Source: Candidatus Nitrosymbiomonas proteolyticus
Lineage (GTDB): Bacteria; Armatimonadota; Fimbriimonadia; Fimbriimonadales; Fimbriimonadaceae
Length of the DNA: 64,000 nt
NCBI GenBank assembly: GCA_017347465.1
Contig: AP021858.1
Coordinates: 496,001-560,000 of the forward strand
Direction: 5' to 3'
The notes beneath the pieces are model-generated. The model had not been told where the DNA came from. It was given only the letters and a program-made list of their open reading frames with translations, and searched no databases. Both the position numbers and the translations under genes were made by a program. Positions 52,273 through 60,256 of the stretch are shown one piece after another (the first letter of the stretch is position 1; every line of letters begins with the position of its first letter).

Positions 52273-52311
52273 GTCATCCGAAGGCTACTCGAATGACATG
52301 AGCCTTATGAC
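52273..52311. promoter_or_regulatory. long interrupted palindrome between hsp20 and an FAD oxidoreductase gene
   Basis: GTCAT (52273-52277) and AAGGCT (52281-52286) are mirrored by AGCCTT (52301-52306) and ATGAC (52307-52311): 11 paired bases with a 3-nt bulge and 14-nt loop. A direct repeat ATGACAT (52293-52299 and 52307-52313) overlaps it. It lies 33-71 nt upstream of the hsp20 ATG and 84 nt upstream of the divergent oxidoreductase, so it could serve either gene. Confidence 0.5.
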
Positions 52312-52394
52312 ATCAACTTACATTAGTGTATAAGCAATAGGGTTCGGAAAAGTTCCCGACTGGGGCGAGGTGCCAGAATCTCGGACGAGGCAAC

Positions 52395-53987
52395 ATGAGG
52401 GAACTCGCGTGCGAGATTTTGGTCGTAGGCGGAGGGGTGGGCGGATGCGCGGCGGCGCTCGCCGCGGCCGACGCGGGCCGGTCCGTCATCATGGCCGAAC
52501 CGACCGCCTGGATCGGGGGCCAATTCACTTCGCAAGCCGTGCCGCCCGACGAGCATCCTCACATCGAGAGCTTCGGCTGCACGAGATCGTATCGATCGTT
52601 TAGGGAGCGGGTTCGGGCACACTATCGCGCCGAGTTCTCGCTCTCGGCGCGGGCGATGCGCGACCCCCACTTGAACCCAGGGGCCGGGTGGGTCAGCCGA
52701 CTGTGCTTTGCGCCGCACGTGGGCGTTCGCGTACTGGAAGAGATGCTCGCCGGACCCATGGCCGACGGTCGACTGACGTTGCTCAGGCGGTATGAGGCCG
52801 TTCGAGCGGAAGCCGACCGGGACTTGGTCCGAAGTGTCGAGTTCCGCTCGCTGGACTCCGGGGAACGCCTCGTCATCGCCGCGAAGTTCGTTCTGGACGC
52901 GACCGAGACCGGGGACCTTCTGCCTTGGGTCGGGGCTGAGTACCGCGTCGGCGCTGAGTCGCAATCGGAAACCGGGGAGCCCCACGCCTTACCCGGCCCT
53001 TCCCGCCCGGAGTGCGTACAAGGCATCACGTGGTGCTTCGCAATGGGCTTCCAAGAAGGCGCGGACAACACGATCGAGCGGCCCCGAAGTTACGAACGGT
53101 GGAGAGCCTACCGGCCTGATGTCTGGCCGGGGCATCTTCTCAGCTGGACGACGCAGGATGTTCAAACCCTTCAGCCCCGCCGGTGGACCCTTTGGGGGAA
53201 AGACTCCCCCGAGGGACTGGGTTTGTTCGAATACAGGCGGATCGTGGGCCGCGAGACCCTCGCCGACCCAGGCGCAGAGGAGGTGTCGATCGTCAACTGG
53301 CCGCAAAACGACTACTTCGTCGGACGGGTGATCGACGAGCCTCCCGAAGTCGTCGCTCAGCGGCTCGAGGATGCCCGCGAGTTGTCACTGAGCCTCCTCT
53401 ATTGGCTGCAGACGGAGGCCGAGCGACCCGACGGCGGAATGGGTTATCCCGAACTCCGGTTGCGCCCGGACATTACGGGAACGGAGGATGGTTTGGCTCT
53501 GGCTCCGTACCACCGCGAGTCCCGACGCATCGTCGCTCAGTGGACCGTCTCGGAGAATTACGTGGCTTCAGCCTGCAACCCAGGCAGAACCCACGCCGAG
53601 CCGATCCCGGACTCGGTGGGAATCGGGAGCTATCGCATCGACCTGCACCCGCGCACCGGTGGGCTGGGGACGATCGATATCCCTTCGGTCCTGTTTCAGA
53701 TCCCCTTGCGCTCGCTGACGCCAGTGCGGCTCCGCAACCTCTTGCCGGCGGCGAAGAATTTGGGCGTCACCCACATCGCCAACGGCTGTTACCGATTGCA
53801 CCCGATCGAATGGAACGTGGGGGAAGCAGCGGGGACTCTCGCGGCATTCTGTCTCTCCTCCGGGTGCGAGCCAAAGGACGTTTCGAACTCCGAGACGCTC
53901 CTCCGATCGCTGCAAAACCAATTGCGCGCGCGGGGAGTGGAGTTGGAATGGCCTCCCGAGGCGACCCCTCCTGGCTGGCCTTATTGA
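52395..53987 (+). CDS. FAD-dependent oxidoreductase (FAD_oxidored family)
   Basis: The 530-residue protein starts with the flavin-binding fold 'ILVVGGGVGGCAAALAAADAGRSVIMAEPTAWIGGQFTSQ', where GGQFTSQ is typical of this family. The C-terminus has the closing FAD segment 'NLLPAAKNLGVTHIANGCYRLHPIEWNVGEAAGTLAAFCL'. An acidic 'DATETGDLLPW' motif lies in the middle. These enzymes are common in Planctomycetes, Acidobacteria and Armatimonadota, and the substrate is undetermined. A possible TTATGA/TATAAG promoter lies near 52306-52335. The next gene is a rhodanese 79 bp downstream; a functional link is not evident. Confidence 0.82.
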   Translation: MRELACEILVVGGGVGGCAAALAAADAGRSVIMAEPTAWIGGQFTSQAVPPDEHPHIESFGCTRSYRSFRERVRAHYRAEFSLSARAMRDPHLNPGAGWVSRLCFAPHVGVRVLEEMLAGPMADGRLTLLRRYEAVRAEADRDLVRSVEFRSLDSGERLVIAAKFVLDATETGDLLPWVGAEYRVGAESQSETGEPHALPGPSRPECVQGITWCFAMGFQEGADNTIERPRSYERWRAYRPDVWPGHLLSWTTQDVQTLQPRRWTLWGKDSPEGLGLFEYRRIVGRETLADPGAEEVSIVNWPQNDYFVGRVIDEPPEVVAQRLEDARELSLSLLYWLQTEAERPDGGMGYPELRLRPDITGTEDGLALAPYHRESRRIVAQWTVSENYVASACNPGRTHAEPIPDSVGIGSYRIDLHPRTGGLGTIDIPSVLFQIPLRSLTPVRLRNLLPAAKNLGVTHIANGCYRLHPIEWNVGEAAGTLAAFCLSSGCEPKDVSNSETLLRSLQNQLRARGVELEWPPEATPPGWPY

Positions 53988-54066
53988 GCGCGTTCGGAGA
54001 GGAACTTGCCGAGCGGGTGAATCCTGAGAGGTTCTGACTCGTAATCATGCATTAAGGAGGTTGCAA

Positions 54067-54936
54067 ATGGTTCCCGTTGAGCAAAGGGGTTATGTACATC
54101 CAGAGGCGCTAGTGTCGACCGATTGGCTCGCAGAGAATCTGGACGATCCGTCCATTCGTGTGTTCGAAGTCGATGAGGACACGGCACTTTATGGCCAGGG
54201 GCACGTTCCCGGGGCGATCGAGTTGCACTGGATGCGCGACCTGAACGACCCCGTCGTGCGGGACTATATCGACCGAGAGCAATTCGAGCGCCTCATGGGT
54301 GGGTTTGGGGTTTGCGCCGAAACGCCAGTAGTCCTCTATGGAGACCGCAACAACTGGTGGGCCGCCTACGCCTTGTGGCTGTTCTCCCTGTTCGGACACC
54401 GGGACCTGAGGATCGTAGATGGGGGCCGGCAGAAATGGATCGCCGAAGGCAGGCCGCTAACGAAGGCGATTCCTACCTTCGAACCCGCGCTCTACCGGGC
54501 CAAATTGCGAGACGACTACCGCGAGCGGGCCTTCCGCGATGAGGTCCTCGAACACGTCAAGAAACACGGCAAGCTCGTCGACGTGAGGTCACCCGAGGAA
54601 TTCAGTGGGGAGACCTCGTTCCTCCCCGAGTATCCGAACGAGGGCGCCTTGCGCGGAGGGCATATCCCAGGCGCGGTCAACGTCCCTTGGGCAAGGGCGG
54701 TCGATGCGGCCACGGGCTGCATCAAGGGCGCGGACGAACTCAGGAAAACCTACGAGATCGATGCCCATTTGACCCCCAGCGACGACCTCATCGTGTACTG
54801 CCGAATCGGCGAGCGGAGCAGCCACACCTGGTTCGTCCTCAAGTACCTCTTGGGGTTCCGCCACGTTCGCAACTACGACGGGAGTTGGGCCGAATGGGGG
54901 AACCTCGTCGGCGTCCCGGTGGCCAAGTCTCCCTAG
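54067..54936 (+). CDS. two-domain thiosulfate/3-mercaptopyruvate sulfurtransferase (rhodanese)
   Basis: The 289-residue protein contains two rhodanese domains. The N-terminal one is inactive ('[24 protein letters not shown]', '[19 protein letters not shown]', with Asp where Cys would be). The C-terminal one has the active loop '[18 protein letters not shown]' (Cys of CRIGERS). '[12 protein letters not shown]' and '[16 protein letters not shown]' are the CDC25-like and rhodanese A motifs. CRxGxRx(S) favours thiosulfate over mercaptopyruvate as sulfur donor; transfer to cyanide or thiols. ATG 54067 is fixed by an AAGGAGG Shine-Dalgarno 7 nt upstream. Confidence 0.93.
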   Translation: MVPVEQRGYVHPEALVSTDWLAENLDDPSIRVFEVDEDTALYGQGHVPGAIELHWMRDLNDPVVRDYIDREQFERLMGGFGVCAETPVVLYGDRNNWWAAYALWLFSLFGHRDLRIVDGGRQKWIAEGRPLTKAIPTFEPALYRAKLRDDYRERAFRDEVLEHVKKHGKLVDVRSPEEFSGETSFLPEYPNEGALRGGHIPGAVNVPWARAVDAATGCIKGADELRKTYEIDAHLTPSDDLIVYCRIGERSSHTWFVLKYLLGFRHVRNYDGSWAEWGNLVGVPVAKSP

Positions 54937-54937
54937 C

Positions 54938-57900
54938 TTAGTCTGAAGTCCGCGGGCCCTTCGAACTCGGTTCCAGCAGCAGCGTGATGATTTCGAAGGG
55001 TCGATATTCGAGGATGAACGCATCCTCCGATCTCTCGACGGGTTGCTCCTTTCGCTCTTCGAGGTTGCACCGCCATGCCTTTCGGATGGGCCGTGAGCAC
55101 GTCAGGTGGGCTCGCCCCCGCGTGTTGTGGCACTCGTAAAGCCGCACGAGGATGCCGTTGCCGTCCTCGGCTCTCTTGACGGATTCGACCACTAGGTTCG
55201 CATCGTCTATGGCCACGAAGGGGTCGAGTTCGTGGGTCTCGCCCTCGGTAGGGTCGAGCCACGCCCACCGCACCGGACTGTTGATTGCGTAGGCCGCGCC
55301 GACAACCTCGGAGTAGTTGAGCGGACCATAGTGAGGGTAGAGCACGTAGGTGAACCTGTGTAGGCCCATGTCGCATTCGGGATCGGGGGCCTTCGGCGCG
55401 CGGAGCAGGCTCAACCGCATCACGTTCCCGTGGATGTCGTAGCCGTACTTGCAGTCGTTGAGCAGCGCCACACCTCGGTCGCCCTCGCTGAGGTCGGCCC
55501 ACTTCTGGGCGGGGACCTCGAATCGAGCGAGGTCCCAACTCGTGTTGTAATGGGTGGGGCGTTCGACGTGGCCGAACTGAATCTCGTAGGTGGCCCTCAT
55601 CGCGTTCACGTTGACCGGGAAGGCGACCTTGAGCAGCTTGTCCTCTTCGTGCCAATCGACTTCGGTGTCAAACCGGATCCCCGGCGTTGGTCCCAAGCTG
55701 ACGCGCTGGCGAATCGTGCTCTTGCCCACCTTCCTCACCGACTCGACGGCGACGCGCACAGGACCTCGCTCCACGACCTCGAAGCTCTCGGCTTTCACGA
55801 GATCCTTGCGGGTCTCGTAGGCGAACACGTCGATGTCCCAAGCCGACCAAAACAGCGGCTTGTCCTCGAAGAGTTGGAACACATTGGCGAGTTGGCCCGG
55901 TTGTACGAACTCGACCCCGTCTTCGAGGCTCTGAATGCTGGTGATGTTGCCGTGAGCGTCGAAACGGACCGCCACTTCGTCGTTTTGAATCTTCCGGCCG
56001 CTGACTCGAAGGCGGGGTTTCTGCGAAGGGGACTCGTCGCCGATCTCGCCCACAGCGACCGAACCCAGAGCCGCTGAAGGGGTGGCGAACAACAGCGCCT
56101 TCTCGCCGAACGGCTCGGCCACTTGAACCGGCAGCACCTGTCTCCCCACCCGAATCGAAGACGGCTCGCCCTCCTCGTTCCAGGGAATCTGAGCCTGGGA
56201 AGAAAGCGTCGAATTGTGGAACAACGCGAGGGGCCGCTTCAGGTCCCGAGAGTCCAGCTGCGACCCGATTTCTACGAGCTTTTCCCGGACGATCTCTCCG
56301 GCCTCCTTCTGAACCCGCTCGTAATCTCGTGCGGCGTCGACATACACTTCCCGCACCGACGAGCCCGGCAAAATGTCGTGGAATTGGTTGAGGAGCAGGA
56401 GCTTCCAGAGACCTTCGAGCTGGGCCGCGGGGTAGTTCTTGGGGAACTTCGGCGAAAAGCAGCAAAGCAGTTCCGCGTCCCGAAGGAGGAACTCTCCGAG
56501 GCGGTTGCCCTTCTTCACCGCCGCCTGGCTCGTGTAGGTTCCCCGGTGCATTTCGAGGTAAAGCTCGCCGACCCAGACGGGTAGGTCGCGGCTGCGGGAC
56601 TTGGCCACCCGGAAGAATTCCGCAGCGCTCTTGCCGAATTGAACCTGGGGAAGCAACGGCGTGTGAGAGGCGCGAGTGAGAAACTCGAGGTGCCGCTCGG
56701 TCGGTCCCCCTCCCCCATCGCCGAAGCCGAACACGTACAGTGAGTGGTTGGAGCGGGCGTGGTCTTTATGTTGCCGGACGCTCTTGAGAATCTGGCTGGG
56801 CGTGCAATCCCCGATGTAGGTGTCGGCCGGGGGGAAGTGCGACCAAACTTGCGTGCCGTCGATGCCCTGCCACCAGAAGGTGTTGTGCGGAAACTTGTTG
56901 AACTGGTTCCAACTGATCTTCTGCGTCAGGAAGTACTCGATGCCGAACTGAACGAGGATTTGAGGCAGCGCGGCGGAGTATCCGAACACGTCGGGAAGCC
57001 ACATATCGACCGTCGAGACTCCCAGCTTTTCGCGAAAGTACTTTCTACCGTAAAGGAACTGCCGCACCAGGGACTCCCCGCCGGTCAAGTTGCAGTCGGC
57101 TTCGATCCACATCGACCCAACCGGCTCCCATCGGCCCTTTCGGGTCGCGTCGCGGATGCGCTCGAAGAGCTTGGGGTATTCGGTTTCGACCCACTCGTAC
57201 TGCGCGGCCTGAGAATGCACGAAAACGTAGTTGGGGTACTCCTCGATCAGCGCGAGCTGGTTGGCGGCGGTATGCGCCATCTTCTTCTGAGTGACGTCGA
57301 TTGGCCAGAGCCAAGCGGTGTCGAGGTGGGCGTGCCCCACCGGCGTCAAGGAGTGCCGGTGCTCGCCGGAGAGGCCTGCGAGAGCCTTTTGCAGCGATTT
57401 GCGACACTTCGGAAGCGTCGACCGATCCTCAAAATCGACGTTGTTGACGGCGGCGTTGAGCGCGCGAAGCAAGGTGTGATAGGCGGGCTCGTTTTCGTCG
57501 AGGGCGCTCAGGAGATCGAGCGCGAACTCCATGTCGTAGGTGAGGGCCTTGACCTCCCGATCGATCGCCACCAGCCAGGCGCCCTGAACGGTCTCGACTT
57601 CCGGCTCCCGGGGCAACTCGCGCAAATGAACGCGGCACTGGGGGTTCCGGGTGTAAACCTGAATGAGGGCCTCGAACGGCTTGCCAGCCTTCCCCTCGAC
57701 GGCGATGGGCTCTTCGAGGGTGTTCCAGATGGGAAACACGTGGTGTTCGACGTCGAGGCCGCGGTAGGGAGAGCCGTCTTTCCACACCGTCCGCTCGCCG
57801 CCCACCTCCGCCATCAGTCCAACTTGCCCGCCCGCGAACCTCTCGGGAGTCGTCCCCCGAACGCGGAACCAAATTGTGCGGTACGCCGGCCCGTAGCGGA

Positions 57901-58072
57901 ACCCGGCGTCGACCCTCTCCCAGGGCCCGGATCGGGCTCGTTTTTCGTCGGCGTGAGGTTCCGGGCAGAACTCGATGTCGAGGGGCTCGCGGTCGGGCCA
58001 AACTCTCGGCTGCAATTCGTGGGTCACGAACTGGGAGATCCTGCGAACCGTAAGGCTGGGGTGCTTGAGCAT
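54938..58072 (-). CDS. alpha-mannosidase, glycoside hydrolase family 38
   Basis: The 1044-residue enzyme has the GH38 plan: an N-terminal beta domain, then the catalytic barrel with 'LTPVGHAHLDTAWLWPIDVTQKKMAHTAANQLALIEEYPNYVFVHSQAAQYEW', the zinc-binding HAHLD and nucleophile region 'SMWIEADCNLTGGESLVRQFLYG' (Asp of EADCN), 'DMWLPDVFGYSAALPQIL', 'NTFWWQGIDGTQVWSHFPP', and the helical and C-terminal beta-sandwich domains. It cleaves alpha-mannosyl residues, probably from glycoproteins or oligomannosides. No signal peptide is seen, so it is predicted to be cytoplasmic. No sugar transporter or regulator is adjacent; a TAAACT element lies 16 nt before the ATG. Confidence 0.94.
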   Translation of the reverse strand: MLKHPSLTVRRISQFVTHELQPRVWPDREPLDIEFCPEPHADEKRARSGPWERVDAGFRYGPAYRTIWFRVRGTTPERFAGGQVGLMAEVGGERTVWKDGSPYRGLDVEHHVFPIWNTLEEPIAVEGKAGKPFEALIQVYTRNPQCRVHLRELPREPEVETVQGAWLVAIDREVKALTYDMEFALDLLSALDENEPAYHTLLRALNAAVNNVDFEDRSTLPKCRKSLQKALAGLSGEHRHSLTPVGHAHLDTAWLWPIDVTQKKMAHTAANQLALIEEYPNYVFVHSQAAQYEWVETEYPKLFERIRDATRKGRWEPVGSMWIEADCNLTGGESLVRQFLYGRKYFREKLGVSTVDMWLPDVFGYSAALPQILVQFGIEYFLTQKISWNQFNKFPHNTFWWQGIDGTQVWSHFPPADTYIGDCTPSQILKSVRQHKDHARSNHSLYVFGFGDGGGGPTERHLEFLTRASHTPLLPQVQFGKSAAEFFRVAKSRSRDLPVWVGELYLEMHRGTYTSQAAVKKGNRLGEFLLRDAELLCCFSPKFPKNYPAAQLEGLWKLLLLNQFHDILPGSSVREVYVDAARDYERVQKEAGEIVREKLVEIGSQLDSRDLKRPLALFHNSTLSSQAQIPWNEEGEPSSIRVGRQVLPVQVAEPFGEKALLFATPSAALGSVAVGEIGDESPSQKPRLRVSGRKIQNDEVAVRFDAHGNITSIQSLEDGVEFVQPGQLANVFQLFEDKPLFWSAWDIDVFAYETRKDLVKAESFEVVERGPVRVAVESVRKVGKSTIRQRVSLGPTPGIRFDTEVDWHEEDKLLKVAFPVNVNAMRATYEIQFGHVERPTHYNTSWDLARFEVPAQKWADLSEGDRGVALLNDCKYGYDIHGNVMRLSLLRAPKAPDPECDMGLHRFTYVLYPHYGPLNYSEVVGAAYAINSPVRWAWLDPTEGETHELDPFVAIDDANLVVESVKRAEDGNGILVRLYECHNTRGRAHLTCSRPIRKAWRCNLEERKEQPVERSEDAFILEYRPFEIITLLLEPSSKGPRTSD

Positions 58073-58168
58073 GGGGCAGAGGTTGCAGAGTTTACACCGA
58101 GAGATTTCCCGCGAACGAATCGACGGGAGGGACCGTCCATAATCAGTACCAAAGTCATTGGATATCTG

Positions 58169-59128
58169 ATGTCGAGCGTTCGCGACGCCTTACTTCTGCA
58201 AGCTAGGCCGGAGTTCTACGGCCCGCTTCTCTGCGCGCTCTATTTGCGGGGCGCCCCTCGCGGGTACGCGCCTTCGAAGTCGGCTTGGCCAGGGGTCGCG
58301 CGAGCTCTCCTTGGGGCTGAAGGGGAAGCCCGTGAGGCGGCCAAGCGTCTTCGGGCGTTTGGGTCGAGGGGTGAGGCTCTTCTGCTCGAGGACGAGTCCC
58401 TGCTCGCATGGGCCAGAGAGGTGTGGGGAAGCGGCAGCGCGATGACCGCCGCCGATCCGGAGTACCCGGAGGCTTGGCTCTTTCGTTTGGGCCGAGCTTC
58501 GCCGCCCGCGTTCTGGATTCAGGGCCCCATGCCGTCCGCTCCGTTCGTGGGAGTCGTCGGCAGCCGCGCCGTGGGGTCGTCGGTGCTTGCGTTTTCGCGC
58601 GCGGTGGGGGCGCGGGCCGCGGAGCTTGGGTACTCGGTGGCGAGCGGGGGCGCGGAGGGCTGCGATCGCGCAGCCTTGCGGGGCGCTCACATGCGCGTAG
58701 GGGGCACGCCCTCCGAGCGCCGAGCCCAAGGAGTCCTGGAGATTCTGCCTTGCGGCCTCGACGTCGCGGGTCCGCGAGTTCCTTGGACGAGGGTCTCCTT
58801 GTGCGCGCCCAGCTCGCCCTTTACGACGGGGCAAGCAATGGAGCGAAACGCCCTAATCTACGCGATCTCCAAATCCACGATCGTCGCGCACGTTCGCTAC
58901 CGCCAAGGGGGCTCTTGGCATGGTGCGATCTCCGCGCTCCGCGGACGCTTGGGCGGCTTGATCGTTCGCCGCGATGGAGAGAAGGGTTCTTCCGCCTTAC
59001 TCTCCCTCGGCGCGATCCCGATCCGATCCGCCAAAGACCTCGAGTCCGCGCTGGCTCTAGCCGACTCGGGCGCGGGTCCGCAGCGTCCCCTCCCCTTCTC
59101 ACCGCCTTCCGATGAGCCTCCGGCATGA
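58169..59128 (+). CDS. divergent DprA/SMF-like Rossmann protein
   Basis: The 319-residue protein resembles the DprA/Smf family in order but not in detail: 'FVGVVGSRAVGSSVLAFSRAVGARAAELGYSVASGGAEGCDRAALRGA' corresponds to 'AIVGSR...SGGARGID..AH', 'GVLEILPCGLDVAG' to the 'VLG.GLD' strand and 'FTTGQAMERNALIYAISKSTIVAHVRYRQGGSWHGA' to 'F..RNRIIAGLS'. It lacks the GID and downstream winged-helix residues of true DprA, which loads RecA onto transforming ssDNA. About 100 helical residues precede the Rossmann part. The frame remains open far upstream through GH38 antisense; ATG 58169 is where protein-like composition begins. Role uncertain. Confidence 0.72.
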   Translation: MSSVRDALLLQARPEFYGPLLCALYLRGAPRGYAPSKSAWPGVARALLGAEGEAREAAKRLRAFGSRGEALLLEDESLLAWAREVWGSGSAMTAADPEYPEAWLFRLGRASPPAFWIQGPMPSAPFVGVVGSRAVGSSVLAFSRAVGARAAELGYSVASGGAEGCDRAALRGAHMRVGGTPSERRAQGVLEILPCGLDVAGPRVPWTRVSLCAPSSPFTTGQAMERNALIYAISKSTIVAHVRYRQGGSWHGAISALRGRLGGLIVRRDGEKGSSALLSLGAIPIRSAKDLESALALADSGAGPQRPLPFSPPSDEPPA

Positions 59129-59162
59129 CGCAGGTCATTCCGGGCTCCAAGCCCCGAAGCGG

Positions 59163-59168
59163 TATCAT
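59163..59168 (+). promoter_or_regulatory. TANNNT -10 element, tdh
   Basis: TATCAT ends 8 nt before the GTG start of the threonine dehydrogenase gene at 59177, consistent with a leaderless or 1-2 nt leader transcript. Confidence 0.45.
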
Positions 59169-59176
59169 CGCCGGAC

Positions 59177-60214
59177 GTGAAAGCCATCGCCAAGACCCGG
59201 CCCGAAGCAGGGGTCGAACTCATCGACGTCCCGGAACCCCAAGTAGGCCCAGGGTCCGTCAAGGTCCGGCTCGAGGCGGCTTCCGTATGCGGGACCGACC
59301 TTCACATTTACTCTTGGGACGAATGGGCCGCCAAGCGAATCCAGCCTCCTCGAATCATTGGGCACGAGTTCTGTGGAACGATCGTGGAGGTGGGCCCCGG
59401 CGTGGTCGACCGGCAGGTAGGGGACTTCGTCGCGAGCGAATCTCACATCACGTGCGGAGTCTGCCGGCAGTGCCGCTTGGGTTTGGGCCACGTCTGCGTC
59501 AACACTCGAATCTTGGGGGTGGACGTCGATGGCGGGTTCGCTCCGTTCGTAGTGATCCCCAAAGACAACGCTCAACCGATCTCTCGTTCCATCCCCCCAA
59601 AGATCGCCTCGTTCCTCGACGCTTTTGGAAACGCGGTGCATACGGTCAACGCGGGCCCGGTGCTCGACCAGAAGGTGCTGATTACGGGCATGGGCCCCAT
59701 CGGGATGTTCGCGGCGGCGGTATGTAAGGCCGAAGGGGCCTCGCTCGTGGCCGCGACGGAGATCAGCGACTTCCGAACTGGACTCGCCCGACAAATGGGC
59801 GCAGACGCCGTGCTCGACCCGCGCCGAGACGACCTCGAAGCCGCGCTTCGCGAGCTCGCCCCCGAAGGGTTCGACGCCGTGCTCGAGATGTCCGGAAGTC
59901 CAGCGGCCCTGGACCTGGCCGTTCGTTCGGTTCGTCCTGGGGGTCGCCTGAGCCTCCTTGGAGTCTACAAAGAATCCCGGCAATCCGTCGATATGAACGC
60001 CCTCGTTTTCGGAGGGGTGGAGGTCCAGGGGATCGTCGGGCGCAGGCTCTGGGAGACCTGGGTGCAAATGCGGGGGCTCCTCGAACGCGGGGCGGTCGAT
60101 CTCGAACCCGTGGTGACTCACGAACTTCCCTACACGGAGTTCGCCTACGGCATGGAACTCATGAAGAAAGGGGAAGCCGGCAAGGTCGTGTTCCAATTCG
60201 ACGGGGCGGCGTGA
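59177..60214 (+). CDS. tdh: L-threonine 3-dehydrogenase-type zinc alcohol dehydrogenase
   Basis: The 345-residue MDR enzyme has the catalytic zinc ligands 'ASVCGTDLHIYSWDEWA' (Cys) and 'IIGHEFCGTIVEVGPGV' (His-Glu), the four-Cys structural zinc lobe 'ITCGVCRQCRLGLGHVC', and the NAD Rossmann motif 'VLITGMGPIGMFAAAVCKAEGA'. 'DLHIYSWDEWA', 'GHEFCG' and 'IVGRRLWETWVQM' are hallmarks of threonine 3-dehydrogenase, which oxidises threonine to 2-amino-3-ketobutyrate. Its usual partner kbl is not adjacent. GTG 59177 is the only reasonable start. Confidence 0.93.
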   Translation: MKAIAKTRPEAGVELIDVPEPQVGPGSVKVRLEAASVCGTDLHIYSWDEWAAKRIQPPRIIGHEFCGTIVEVGPGVVDRQVGDFVASESHITCGVCRQCRLGLGHVCVNTRILGVDVDGGFAPFVVIPKDNAQPISRSIPPKIASFLDAFGNAVHTVNAGPVLDQKVLITGMGPIGMFAAAVCKAEGASLVAATEISDFRTGLARQMGADAVLDPRRDDLEAALRELAPEGFDAVLEMSGSPAALDLAVRSVRPGGRLSLLGVYKESRQSVDMNALVFGGVEVQGIVGRRLWETWVQMRGLLERGAVDLEPVVTHELPYTEFAYGMELMKKGEAGKVVFQFDGAA

Positions 60215-60244
60215 GCGAGCGGCCCGAGGGGAAGGCGCGACTGG

Positions 60245-60250
60245 TACAAT
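60245..60250 (+). promoter_or_regulatory. TACAAT -10 element, leaderless TPR gene
   Basis: TACAAT, then CGCTTC, then GTG 60257 (gap 6 nt). It lies between tdh and the TPR gene and shows that the latter has its own promoter. Confidence 0.58.
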
Positions 60251-60256
60251 CGCTTC

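Noticed and set aside
52241-52394. CIRCE or sigma-32 promoter for hsp20
   Set aside because: No TTAGCACTC-N9-GAGTGCTAA and no CTTGAA/CCCCAT pair; only the unrelated palindrome reported above is present.
56744-58168. Long open frame on the + strand running through the GH38 gene into the DprA-like gene
   Set aside because: It is antisense to the convincing alpha-mannosidase, has no family resemblance and arises from high GC content; only the part from 58169 reads as protein.
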